From Cherax quadricarinatus (taxonomy: Eukaryota > Arthropoda > Malacostraca > Decapoda > Parastacidae), in assembly GCF_038502225.1 (NCBI RefSeq), contig NC_091378.1, positions 4,164,925 to 4,228,924 of the forward strand: 64,000 nucleotides of DNA, written 5' to 3'. Numbering within the stretch: position 1 is the first letter of the stretch; every line of letters begins with the position of its first letter. This document shows positions 39,126-49,100 of the stretch, one piece after another. The notes beneath the pieces were generated by a model. That model searched no databases and was not told the DNA's origin. It saw only the letters and a program-made list of their open reading frames with translations. A program made the translations under genes and the position numbers.

Positions 39126-39530
39126 CAGCGGGTGGGACACAAGCAACACTGAAAACATCGACAACATCCTCCAAACACTACAACTGTCACCCCACACTGG
39201 AGGGAACAGTAATACTAGAATCAACCAAGTACAAGATGGAACAGTACTCAAGAGTCCATCCAACATACAGCAGGATGGAAGAGTACTGGAGAGTCCTATC
39301 AACATACAACAGGAATAAATCATCCAGTAAGATAACCAGTTTGAAGCAAGGCAAGTATGTTACCTTCCTTCATCTTTGCCAGTAATCAAGACCTAGAAGC
39401 AAGGACGAAAATTAAAACTCCTTTCGTAAAATGGTCTCACAGAAACGAATGCAATATTTGGAGGTTTAACAGAAACCCACATTAGGGACTGTTTTGGACG
39501 GCGAAATCTTTATTACCAGTTGAAATTTCT
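39126..39530. other. No gene seen
   Basis: Includes a partial duplication, ACAGTACTCAAGAGTCC / AGAGTACTGGAGAGTCC with CAACATACA (39220-39310). Otherwise unique. Confidence 0.4.
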
Positions 39531-40035
39531 GACATGTACAGGCAGGCCCCTCTTTACAGTGCTTCACTTTACGGCGTTTCGCTAATACAGCGGTTTTTAA
39601 TTATATAAATTCTTCATTTATTCAGACTTTCTACAATATATTAACCACCTACTATAAGCTAAGTCGAAAATATTTTAGGGTAAGTAATGTGTGTACTGTA
39701 TATTCATTTTTTTAGGCCTAGCTATATTGCTCCCTTAATATATGATAGTGTAAAACAGACTTTTATATGCATTTGAAAGTAAAAAAAAAAAAAAGGCTGA
39801 TTCATTTTTCAGCGATTTTTGCTTTACAGCAGCAGCCCAGACACTAACCTGCTGTATAAGCAGGGCCCTACAGTTGCTCGGACCCTGACCTGCTGTATAA
39901 GCGGGGCCCTACAGTAATCTGGACCCTAAGCTGCTGTATAAGTGGGGCCCCTACAGTAGCCCGGACCCTAACCTGCTGTATAAGCGGGGCCCCAACAGTA
40001 GCCCGGACCCTATCCTGCTGTATGAGTGGGGTCTG
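39531..40035 (-). mobile_element. Second copy of the 41-bp-core dispersed repeat, minus strand
   Basis: About five 40-41-bp units (39836-40030, for example CTGTATAAGCGGGGCCC) preceded by the same flank as 3413-3655 in reverse: GCTTCACTTTACGGCG, TTCGCTAATACAGCGG, GGTAAGTAATGTGTGTACTG, TTAATATATGATAGTGTAAA. The units are more diverged than those at 3026-3412. Confidence 0.75.
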
Positions 40036-40254
40036 GCTATATGTCTCTTAAGTGAGTTACACAGAACTGATAAAACCACCAGCTGATGTCGTCCAAGGGC
40101 TTGAAGTGAAAATGGAGACCACAAACCTGGCAGTTATCCTCTTGTACAAGCGACAATTAGTAAAAATTCTACCAGTTTTGTCATCCTTGTAGGTTTTATC
40201 CTCCATAATGTATAGTGAAAAATGATTAGCAGCAATAGTGTACCTGGAACAGTA

Positions 40255-40456
40255 GCGGGAAGTACTTTGGGGTAACTAGCACATACCTGGGAACTTCTGA
40301 GACTGGGAGAAAAGTTTGCATGGGATCAACAGGTAACTAGCACATACCTGGGAACTTCTAAGACTGGGAGAAAAGTTTGCATGGGATTAACAGGTAACTA
40401 GCACATACCTGGGAACTTCTAAGACTGGGAGAAAAGTTTGCATGGGATTAACAGGT
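40255..40456 (+). repeat. ~61-bp tandem repeat, about 3 copies
   Basis: GGTAACTAGCACATACCTGG, GAACTTCT(G/A)AGACTGGG, AGAAAAGTTTGCATGGGAT, TAACA, three times almost exactly. Confidence 0.92.
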
Positions 40457-40860
40457 GACAGAGTCTACTAGAAGGAAGTTTATCTTTAGATAGACTGAAG
40501 AAGTACTTAGAGATATAGCAATCTCGAGTACAGTAAAGAGGTTTGTGGGAAGAACTTCACGGTTTAGAGAACAATAAACAGGAATGTTCTGAGAACATCG
40601 TGGTCTCGAGAACGGTATAAAACCTCTATTTTTATGTGGGAAAAACCACGTTCTTTTTCGTGTCTTTCATATTTATTCGTCTATTTTTCTCTGTTATCAA
40701 AGTACTCGATATTTTCTCAAAGCATATTTTTCAAAGCATTTGCGTTTTATCTTATTCAAAGTCAGCCGGAATATTTAAACAATAACATCGATATCTATTG
40801 ACAAAGTGGTACTGGCGGCCAAGAATTTATCTGCTGCCAGGTGTACGCATTTGCATAACA
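40457..40860. other. No gene seen
   Basis: AT-rich unique sequence with no supported feature. Confidence 0.3.
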
Positions 40861-40874
40861 CTTGTCTCAGAATA

Positions 40875-40995
40875 CACTGTAGGTTAGGTAAGGCAAGGTT
40901 AGGTTAGGTTAGGTAAGGTAAGGTTTCTCAGGAAACTTTTGGTCATCTGACCGAGACCTTCCACTGGCTTACCCCTCCACCCCTTTAAAAATTAA
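40875..40995. mobile_element. TTAGG run joined to the inverted-repeat element end
   Basis: GGTTAGGTAAGGCAAGG, TTAGGTTAGGTTAGG, TAAGGTAAGGTTTCTCAGG, AAAC, then TTTTGGTCATCTGACCGAGA, CCTTCCACTGGCTTACCCC, TCCACCCCTTTAAAAAT. The middle part present at 32960-33010 is deleted here. Confidence 0.75.
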
Positions 40996-42240
40996 GATTA
41001 TATTCAGCCAGGGGTCTGTTGGTAATCCCCCTGATGTATACTCATTACGCCCCCTGCTTTTCATTAGGGTTATTTACCTCTGTCTATCAAGCCTCTTACT
41101 TTCATAGGGAATGATTTGTCTGTGCAGATTTGGGACCGATTCCTCTAAAATTGTCCAGGTGTAGATTATATATTTTTATTACTTACTTTTCAAGGAGTAC
41201 AGATCGAGGGACTTCAAACGTTCCCTATAATTTAGGTGCCTAGCTGAATATATGCGAGCAGTGAATGTTCTGTGCATATTCTCCAGGTCTACAGTTTTGC
41301 CTTCTTTACACGGTGCTGTGAGAGTACAGTACTGATATTAAAGCCTAGAGAGAAGTGACTTGAAAAAGGTCATCATTGGCTTTGGCATCTCTTGTTTTGA
41401 AAGTTCCAGGTACCCATCCATTCATTTCCGTGCGATTGTGATAGTGAATTTTGTGACCCTTGAAGGTGACACTATCACTCTTGTCTGGCGCTCTCCTGAG
41501 TGATTAGATTTTGTTTTATATACCGTTTCAATCTTTATTTCGTTAATTTATCTGTATGTAAATGAAATTCTTACTAGTTGAACAACATATTGCTGTCAGT
41601 AGCCCACTGGAAAACTTGGTTTATGTCACTTGGAGATACACAAATAACCCGCACATAAAAGAGAGAAGCTTACGACGACGTTTCGGTCCGACTTGGACCA
41701 TTTACAAAGTCACACTAACCAGAAGTGGAGCAGGACGGCTATATATAGGCAGGAAGAGGTGGAGGTAGTAGTAGTAGTAGTAGTACAAGAATGGTATATA
41801 ATACCGACAAGATGAAATTAAGACACATGCGCAACATATAGCCGTCCTGCTCCACTTCTGGTTAGTGTGACTTTGTAAATGGTCCAAGTCGGACCGAAAC
41901 GTCGTCGTAAGCTTCTGTCTTTTATGTGCGGGTTATTTGTGTATCGTTCAAGTCACGGTATTGTTCCTTTTTTTTTGTTATTTATTACTTGGAGGTTTGT
42001 CGTGTCCTCAACGGCCGACACTCGTACAGAATCTAGTATCGTCTGCAAAAAAATGATACGAGCCTGGTCCATGGCTGGGCTCAGAGAGTAGAGAGACTCT
42101 CGAAGCTCTTCAAAGGTAAAGGTGTTATGATTTATGTTCCTGTCTGTGTCGGATATGAGACAGAGAAAGAGGCCAAGAGCCAGTACTGTGCCTTGCGGAA
42201 CATAGCTTTTCACTATGGCATCCTCTGGTTTCACTGTTCA
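40996..42240 (-). pseudogene. LINE family 1 RT, minus strand, interrupted by an insertion
   Basis: From 42235 down, the minus strand reads AIVKSYVPQGTVLA then LISDTDRNINHNTF, equal to IVKSSVPQGTVLAP and ISDINRDIHHST in the 16844 copy. It is then broken by a ~60-bp repeat (42062-42115, GAGCCTGGTCCATGGCTGGG) just before the FADDT position, which reads FLQTILDSV here. After a palindromic insertion at about 41636-41980 it resumes at 41628 (AGTTTTCCAGTGGGC, coding FQWA) and continues, decayed, through the connection and thumb regions (AGGGTCACAAAATTCAC, TCTCTAGGCTTTAATATCAG) to CAGCCAGGGG at about 41018. The original order is still clear. Confidence 0.75.
41636..41980. mobile_element. Palindromic Penelope-type insertion inside a LINE
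   Basis: Arms of ~115-125 bp are inverted copies: left from ATACACAAATAACCCGC to GGAGCAGGACGGCTATAT (41636-41745); right from ATATAGCCGTCCTGCTCC to GCGGGTTATTTGTGTAT (about 41837-41945), plus ~20 bp more on the right (CGTTCAAGTCACGGTATTG). Each arm carries the hairpin module TGGTCCAAGTCGGACCGAAA, CGTCGTCGTAAGC. The centre has (GTA)n and TGGTATATAATACCGACAAG. The flanks TTTATGTCACTTGGAG (41620-41635) and TTTATTACTTGGAG (41981-41994) look like a target-site duplication of about 14 bp. Confidence 0.72.
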
Positions 42241-42534
42241 CTATTACACTTTTAAGTTCCGTTCGTTAGAAAATAAAAAATTTCATCTGTCCACTTTTCT
42301 AAACGTTCCCCGAATGTTCCTAGAGGCACCTCAGTAATTATAGAAAAACAAAGTCGAAAAGGCCTAACAGGAGGGCAAGTCTATGGACACTACAACTACA
42401 CCCTTCCCTACTTGTGTATAGCCGGGTACCTTCAGTATAGCCGGGTGTAGTGGGTGTGTTGTGACTTGGTTTACATCCTCTCCGCCTGCTACCTTCAATA
42501 TACTCGCACCAGCATAACACATCGCTGAAAAACT

Positions 42535-42605
42535 GCGATAAAAATCGGCAAGTTGGTTTATATGTCGCGCTGGGAAATTTGAGAACATTTTGCGTCGCCT
42601 GAGGT
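42535..42605 (-). mobile_element. Decayed hairpin module, minus strand
   Basis: Minus: CAGGCGACGCAAAATGTTCT, CAAATTTCCCAGCG, CATATAAACCAACTTGCCG, ATTTTTATC. It corresponds to AGGCGAAACGTTTCGGAATA, AAG... and the ACCAACCTGTCGGTATTT end of other copies. Confidence 0.5.
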
Positions 42606-42872
42606 GTGTGGTGGGAGGGGGGTGGCAGGTGTGTATGAGGGTGTGGCAGGTGTGTGTGAGGGTGTGGCAGGTGTGAGGATGTGGCAGGTGTGTGTGACGT
42701 TGTGGCAGGTGTGTGTGAGGGTGTGGCAGGTGTGTGTGAGGGTGTGGCAGGTGTGTGTGAGGGTGTGGCAGGTGTGTGTGAGGGTGTGGCAGGTGTGTGT
42801 GAGGGTGTGGCAGGTGTGTGTGAGGATGTGGCAGGTGTGTGTGAGGATGTGGCAGGTGTGTGTGAGGGTGTG
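42606..42872 (+). repeat. 21-bp minisatellite, about 13 copies, between two modules
   Basis: AGGTGTGTGTGAGGGTGTGGC units with GGATG variants. The last unit runs directly into GAAACGTTTCG of the following module; its GGTGTGGC occupies the position of the module's stem II 3' strand. Confidence 0.93.
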
Positions 42873-42955
42873 GCGAAACGTTTCGAAATAAAGATACCTA
42901 ACTGTTGCATATGTATCTTACCTAACAACCTGTCGGTATTTTATACCATTTTAAT
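42868..42955 (+). mobile_element. Hairpin module, plus strand, 5' part replaced by minisatellite
   Basis: GGCGAAACGTTTCGAAATAA, AGATACCTAACTGTTGC, ATATGTATCTTACC, AACAACCTGTCGGTATTTTA, TACCATTTTAATGTTCACAC, matching the outward sequence of the right arm at 9083-9141 and of 8941-8980 (inverted). Confidence 0.75.
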
Positions 42956-43080
42956 GTTCACACTACTGTACTGGAACTTCACACTACTGTACTGGAACCC
43001 CTATACTACAGTACTGGAACCCCCGACACTATTGTATTGGAACCCCACACCACTGTACTGGATCCTCACACTAATGTAGA
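42956..43080 (+). repeat. Short ~18-21-bp repeat, about 6 copies
   Basis: ACACTACTGTACTGGAAC-type units; the same TACTGTACTGGAAC motif reappears at 43880-43915 before the 21-bp array. Confidence 0.8.
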
Positions 43081-43084
43081 AGTA

Positions 43085-43885
43085 GCGTAGAACTTAGCCA
43101 TACAGATTGCGAAAAGGACTTGGGGGTTATGATAAGCAGCAACTTTAAACCAAGACAGCAATGCCTAAGCGTACGTAATAAGGGAAACAGATTACTGGGA
43201 TATATATATCAAGAAGTGTAAGCAACAGAGGTCCAGAGGTTATATTACAGCTTTATACATCATTAGTAAGGCCTCACCTAGATTATGCAGCTCAGTTCTG
43301 GTCTCCATATTACAGAATGGATATAAATTCGTTAAAAAAACATTCAACAAAGAATGACAAAATTAATACATAGCATTAAAAATCTTCCTTATGAAGAAAG
43401 ATTGAAGACTCTTAAATTACATTCACTTGTTAGACGAAGAATGAGGGGAGACCTGATCGAAGTGTATAAGTGGAAGATGGGTATTAATAACGGCGATATA
43501 AATAAAGTCTTAAGGATCTCCCTCCAAGAGAGAACCCGTAGTAATGGATTCTAATTGGATAAGTTTAGATTTAGAAAGGATATAGGAAAGTATTGATTTG
43601 GAAATAGGGTAGTTGATGAGTGGAACAGTGTACCTAGTAGGGTGATTGAAGCTAAAACCTTGGGTAGTTTCAAGTTTAGGTTGGATAAATACATGAATGA
43701 GTGGGGTTGGATCTGAGTGGGACTCCCACGTGAGTAAATGAAATTATCACAGCTTATTGTTAGGTCAGCACTTAAATTGGGTTGGGCAAATATTCTGTTA
43801 GTGGGATGGAGTTGTAAAGGACCTGCCCAGTATGGGCCAACAGGTTTACGGCAGTGTTTCTTCTTTCTTATGTTCTTATGTATTG
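43085..43885 (+). mobile_element. LINE family 2, 3' part of RT and tail
   Basis: GGACTTGGGGGTTATGATAA (coding the DLGVMIS-type motif), CCTCACCTAGATTATGCAGC (RPHLDYA(A/V)Q-type), then the frame 43354-43554 with LPYEERLKTLKLHSL and RRRMRGDLIEVYKW, typical of the C-terminal region of Jockey/CR1-type RTs. Then AATGAGTGGAACAGTG and a tail with GACCTGCCCAGTATGGGCC, TTACGGCAGTGTTTC, TTATGTTCTTATG. Distinct from family 1 in both coding region and tail. Indels break the frame. Confidence 0.82.
43354..43554 (+). pseudogene. LINE family 2 RT C-terminal fragment
   Basis: 66-residue frame containing LPYEERLKTLKLHSLVRRR, MRGDLIEVYKWKMG. It is the thumb/C-terminal part of a non-LTR RT with no catalytic motif. 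The natural frame is interrupted on both sides. Confidence 0.75.
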
Positions 43886-43919
43886 TACTGGAACTTCACG
43901 CTACAGTACTGGAAGCCGC

Positions 43920-44578
43920 CCGCCCCCTCGCAGTTCTGAAACCTCACACCGCAGTTCTGGAGCCCCACACCACAGTTCTGGAACCACACACCACAAGTCT
44001 GGAGCCCCACACCACAGTTTTGGAACCACACACCACAAGTCTGGAGCCCCACACCACAGTTCTGGAACCACACACCACAAGTCTGGAGCCCCACACCACA
44101 GTTCTGGAACCCCACACCACAAGTCTGGAACCCCACACCACAGTTCTGGAACCCCACACCACAAGTCTGGAGCCCCACACCACAGTTCTGGAACCACACA
44201 CCACAAGTCTGGAGCCCCACACCACAGTTCTGGAACCCCACACCACAAGTCTGGAACCCCACACCACAGTTCTGGAACCCCACACCACAAGTCTGGAGCC
44301 CCACACCACAGTTCTGGAACCACACACCACAAGTCTGGAGCCCCACACCACAGTTCTGGAACCACACACCACAAGTCTGGAACCCCACACCACAAGTCTG
44401 GAGCCCCACACCACAGTTCTGGAACCCCACACCACAAGTCTGGAGCCCCACACCACAGTTCTGGAACCCCACACCACAAGTCTGGAACCCCACACCAGTT
44501 CTGGAACCCCACACCACAAGTCTGGAACCCCACACCACAGTTCTGGAACCCCACCACAATTCTGGAATCCCCCCTTCA
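43920..44578 (+). repeat. 21-bp array arranged as 42-bp dimers
   Basis: CCACACCACAGTTCTGGAAC and CCACACCACAAGTCTGGAGC monomers alternate, giving ~15 dimers. All frames stay open (HTTVLEPHTTSLEP plus; minus Cys/Val/Gly/Trp-rich); none is credible as a gene. Confidence 0.94.
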
Positions 44579-44654
44579 CCCGCACAAGTGAACCCTTGTT
44601 GAAAGCTGCAACAGCAACAATAACTAATGCTTAGAGTAGAGGCATAAAAAACAT

Positions 44655-44658
44655 GAAT

Positions 44659-44698
<40 letters not shown>

Positions 44699-44770
44699 GG
44701 GAAGAGTGAGGAAGGATGTTGGAGAGTGGTGTTGTTGGCGGCAGACAGAGAGAGAGAGAGAGAGGGAGGG
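44655..44770. repeat. (GA)n microsatellites
   Basis: GA runs at 44667-44695 and 44745-44765, separated by a partly duplicated GGAAGGATG(T/G)TGGAGAGTGGTG segment. Confidence 0.9.
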
Positions 44771-44859
44771 AGGAAGGATGGTGGAGAGTGGTGTGGTGAT
44801 GGTGGCAGGAGGCGGGGAGGTGGGGAGGCACAGTGCCACTGGGAAGACCGTAAATTTGG

Positions 44860-45070
44860 TGTGCCAGGCTCCGGCGCTCGAGTTTGCAGGTTCCAGGGGG
44901 GCCATAATTTCCATGAGCTGTCCAACTGTCCAGCCAAGTTCAGACGTACGGCCGCTCCACCTGCAGGCTGCCGCTACTGCCGCCGCCACTGCCGCAGCCG
45001 CAGCTAACTGCCGCTCGCCTCCCACCCTGCGGAATGGGAAAAGTTGTCTGGTTGGGGATAACTATACGAG
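44860..45070. other. GC- and CpG-rich island-like stretch, no gene established
   Basis: CCGGCGCTCGAG, CGTACGGCCGCTCC, CTGCCGCCGCCACTGCCGC, CCGCAGCTAACTGCCGCTCG. Compositionally unlike its surroundings, not tandemly repeated, and open in more than one frame on both strands. It could be a host 5' exon or promoter, or just (GCC)n-like low complexity. I cannot tell which. Confidence 0.3.
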
Positions 45071-45650
45071 TTCCCTGCCAAGGGGAAAAACGTGTAGAAA
45101 TTGCTGGATGTTGCTAAGGCGGTTATATGTCTTTTTGGAAACGAAAGAATTTTTTGGGGAGGATGGACTTTTATCGGAGGAAAATGTCTGATAGTTGCAA
45201 AAATTTGGGATGGCAGCGAGTGCCACGGTCTCCGACCACTGGCCTCAGTGCCTGGAAACCTGCAAAAGTTATCATCCAGTAAGGGTTGTCGTAACAAAAG
45301 TGCCGCACCATTACTTCTCCATTTAACCCCACGCTGTAAAGTTGCCAGAGGAAATCATTGTATATAAACGAGAGTCCTTGCTCGGGACCTCATAATATTT
45401 CTAAGTTTAAAAAGATATATATTTTGGGGAGGAATATTTTTTTATATACATTTTTTTTGGGTGGGGGTGATGGTAGTGGAGAGGGGTCAGAATTTATGTT
45501 CACTTTATGCTAATCTTCTGACACTGAAGTTTATTCAGTTCCCTTTTCATCTTCCCTAAGTTAACTCTCTTACTTATTTCTTTTTTTTTTTTAATATATT
45601 TCTCTCGTCCTTGTACGTTTTTTTTTTTCGAGGCGGCCTCAGTGTCTGCC
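45071..45650. other. No gene seen
   Basis: Unique sequence, T-rich in the second half (poly-T runs at 45430-45630). Confidence 0.35.
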
Positions 45651-45654
45651 TCTT

Positions 45655-45868
45655 ACAGAAGTGATCCTTTACAGGTCACTTGTAAGATATCCTTCTGAAG
45701 TGATCCTTTACAGGTCACTTGTAAGATATCCTTCTGAAGTGATCCTTTACAGGTCACTTGTAAGATATCCTTCTGAAGTGATCCTTTACAGGTCACTTGT
45801 AAGATATCCTTCTGAAGTGATCCTTTACAGGTCACTTGTAAGATATCCTTCTGAAGTGATCCTTTACA
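45655..45868 (+). repeat. 39-bp minisatellite, about 5.5 copies
   Basis: GAAGTGATCCTTTACAGGTC plus ACTTGTAAGATATCCTTCT. It changes at 45865 into the 24-bp array, sharing GATATCCTTC and GAAGTGA. Confidence 0.93.
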
Positions 45869-46668
45869 AGTGAGTTTTTGGATATCCTTCAGAAGTGAGT
45901 TTTGGATATCCTTCAGAAGTGAGTTTTGGATATCCTTCAGAAGTGAGTTTTGGATATCCTTCAGAAGTGAGTTTTGGATATCCTTCAGAAGTGAGTTTTG
46001 GATATCCTTCAGAAGTGAGTTTTGGATATCCTTCAGAAGTGAGTCTTGGATATCCTTTAGAAGTGAGTCCTGGATATCCTTCAGAAGTGAATCTTGGATA
46101 TCCTTCAGAAGTGAGTCTTGGATATCCTTCAGAAGCGAGTCTTGGATATCCTTCAGAAGTGAGTCTTGGATATCCTTCAGAAGTGAATCTTGGATATCCT
46201 TCAGAAGTGAGTTTTGGATATCCTTCAGAAGTGAGTCTTGGATATCCTTCAGAAGTGAGTCTTGGATATCCTTCAGAAGTGAGTTTCGGATATCCTTCAG
46301 AAGTGAATCTTGGATATCCTTCAGAAGTGAGTCTTGGATATCCTTCAGAGGTGAGTCTTGGATATCCTTGAGAAGTGAGTTTCGGATATCCTTGAGAAGT
46401 GAGTCTTGGATATCCTTCAGAAGTGAGTCTTGGATATCCTTCAGAAGCGAGTCTTGGATATCCTTCAGAAGTGAGTCTTGGATATCCTTCAGAAGTGAGT
46501 CTTGGATATCCTTCAGAAGTGAGTCTTGGATATCCTTCAGAAGTGAGTCTTGGATATCCTTCAGAAGCGAGTCTTGGATATCCTTCAGAAGTGAGTCTTG
46601 GATATCCTTCAGAAGTGAGTCTTGGATATCCTTCAGAAGTGAGTCTTGGATATCCTTCAGAAGTGATG
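45869..46668 (+). repeat. 24-bp minisatellite, about 33 copies
   Basis: GAAGTGAGTCTTGGATATCC plus TTCA, with TTTTGG variants in the first seven copies and TCTTGG later. The open frame (WISFRSES repeats) extends 84 codons past the array to 46919, but that tail has no recognisable domain. Confidence 0.94.
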
Positions 46669-46984
46669 CCTCCTGTGTGATTGTTAAGAAATATTTCTCC
46701 CTAGGAAACGCCCTAGAAGAGCTACTAACATTATCACCTTTTAACTCTCTTACTCATTACACATTTCCTCATCTTATTCTTCTTTTCTTCCTTAGCGTCT
46801 TCGCTGATGGCGGATCTTCTTCCTCCCTTCCTCGAGGATCAGCAGCTGAGACAATGGCGGCATCAACACCACTCACATTTCTACTAAATCTAAATTATCT
46901 TGATTCTGATATATTCTGACTCGTTTCAAGACTTATATCTCTGATATGCTTATTACCACTGTGATTTGTTAACTAAATGTTGAG

Positions 46985-48185
46985 GACCAGTCCTCGGACC
47001 TGTTAGGTTCCTTTGTAATCTTTCAAGTACCATCTACAGACTAGTCCCTGGACTGATTCATTATGTGCCTCTGTAATCTTGACTACCCACAGCTTGGTCC
47101 CTGGCCTCTGTAACTCTCATCCTACTACCCACAGCCTGGTCCCTGGATCCATTATCTGCCTCTGTAACTCTCATCCTACTACCCACAGCCTGGTCCCTGG
47201 ATCCATTATCTGCCTCTGTAACTCTCACTCTGCTACCCACAGCCTGGTCCCTGGACCCATTATATGCCTCTGTAACTCTCACTCTGCTACCCACAGCCTG
47301 GTCCCTGGACCCATTATATGCCTCTGTAACTCTCACTCTGCTACCCACAGCCTGGTCCCTGGACCCATTATATGCCTCTGTAACTCTCACTCTGCTACCC
47401 ACAGCCTGGTCCCTGGCTCCATTATCTGCCTCTGTAACTCTCACCCTGCTACCCACAGCCTGGTCCCTGGATCCATTATCTGCCTCTGTAACTCACTCTA
47501 CTACCCACAGCCTGGTCCCTGGATCCATTATCTGAATCTGTAATTCACCCTGCTACCTACAGCCTGGTCCCTGGACCCATTATCTGCCTCTGTAACTCAC
47601 CCTGCTACCCACAGCCTCGTCCCTGGCTCCATTATCTGCCTCTGTAACTCTCACTCTGCTACCCACAGCCTGGTCCCTGGATCCATTATCTTCCTCTCTC
47701 ACCCTGCTACCCACAGCCTGGTCCCTGGCTCCATTATCTGCCTCTAACTCTCACCCTGCTACCCACAGCCTGGTCCCTGGCTCCATTATCTGCCTCTGTA
47801 ACTCTCACCCTGCTACCCACAGCCTGGTCCCTGGATCCATTATCTGCCTCTGTAACTCACTCTGCTACCCACAGCCTGGTCCCTGGATCCATTATCTGCC
47901 TCTGTAATTCACCCTGCTACCTACAGCCTGGTCCCTGGACCCATTATATGCCTCTAACTCTCACTCTGCTACCCAAAACCTGGTCACTGGATCCATTATC
48001 TGCCTCTAACTCTCACCCTGCTACCCACAACGTGGTCCCTGGACCCATTATCTGCCTCTGTAACACCCTACTACCCACAGCCTGGTCCCTGGACCCATTA
48101 TCTGCCTCTGTAACACCCTACTACCCACAGCCTGGTCCCTGGACCCATTATCTGCCTCTGTAACTCACCCTGCTACCCACAGCTC
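46985..48185 (+). repeat. ~54-bp minisatellite, about 21 copies
   Basis: CTACCCACAGCCTGGTCCCT, GGA(C/T)CCATTAT(A/C)TGCC, TCTGTAACTCTCACCCTG. The first two copies are strongly diverged and look like the starting sequence. Each unit resembles a splice acceptor (branch-like TAACT, pyrimidines, CCACAG). Confidence 0.93.
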
Positions 48186-48189
48186 GGAC

Positions 48190-48600
48190 AAGGCTATATA
48201 ATATATCAGTTAAATAAAGTCCAACGATGTTATACTTCTTGACAAGTGAGCTACAGTTCCGTGCTCGAGAACCATTAACCTCGGTCAACACTATCCTTCT
48301 TGGGTAACGCATAAGAGGAGATCAAACCTTTCTTAGGATGACCGTTCTTCAAGGAGACCTCTGTAAAGCTATGTCTTGATAACGTGCTCCTTGAGCGACC
48401 TGCTATATCAAATCTTAAATTGATTAAGTTATTGTAGGAATTGTATATCGTAATTATGTAGACTTACTAAGAGCTATCGGAGGTTCGAGCCTGCTAGCTA
48501 CTCTTTTGCTCTAAATAACTCAGATAAATAATAATGAACGAAACGTTGTTTTAGTGAAGGCTTGCACTGCAATGAGTGCCTTCGTGTTGCTCATCTTGAG
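48190..48600. other. No gene seen; possible module remnant at 48538
   Basis: Unique sequence. AACGAAACGTTGTTTTAGTG at 48537-48556 may be a remnant of a hairpin module. Confidence 0.35.
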
Positions 48601-48609
48601 AATAATGGT

Positions 48610-48700
48610 AGAAAAATAAAATGACTTGGCGAAGTTCCTGGAGAGCGAAACGTTGCCACAATAAAAAGTCACTTTCTCTACATCTGTGCCAATTTACCAA
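48610..48700 (+). mobile_element. Hairpin module, plus strand
   Basis: TTGGCGAAGTTCCTGGAGAG, CGAAACGTTGCCACAATAAA, AAGTCACTTTC, TACATCTGTGCC. GGC/GCC could close stem I. Confidence 0.7.
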
Positions 48701-49100
48701 ACATTACTCATCTTGTCGGCACTCTGCCTTTTAACCTCAATGCTTCATCATGTGATGACTCAGCAGCACAGAATCATGCATCTTACGAATCAGAATTATC
48801 CTCTCTCTTTAATTTTTCCTACAGTTGTTGTCTGCCATGTTACTTTCTGACACGAGAAATGATTATTGATATGGTTCTAGAGTTGGGATGATGTAATTCC
48901 ATCATCAAGAAGGGTGGAGTGCCTCTGTTGCCTACCGAACAGAATGTACCTCAGGGGATCATGAAACAATATACCTCTACTGATAATGTTCCAGTGTGAC
49001 ATTAGCAGCAACTGCAGTATCAATCTACCTATTATAAAGACCATCAGTAGCACTAGGGCAGGATTTGCAGTAGCAACAGCACTAGCAATGTAAATTATCA
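48701..49100. other. No gene seen
   Basis: Unique sequence; an 84-residue minus-strand frame (48877-49131) shows no family resemblance. Confidence 0.3.

Noticed and set aside
43738..44937. Long frames with HTTVLEP or GVGFQTC repeats
   Set aside because: 21/42-bp array; frames open on both strands.
45870..46919. 349-residue frame with non-repetitive C-terminal tail
   Set aside because: Repeat part is a 24-bp minisatellite; the 84-codon tail has no recognisable domain and could stay open by chance.
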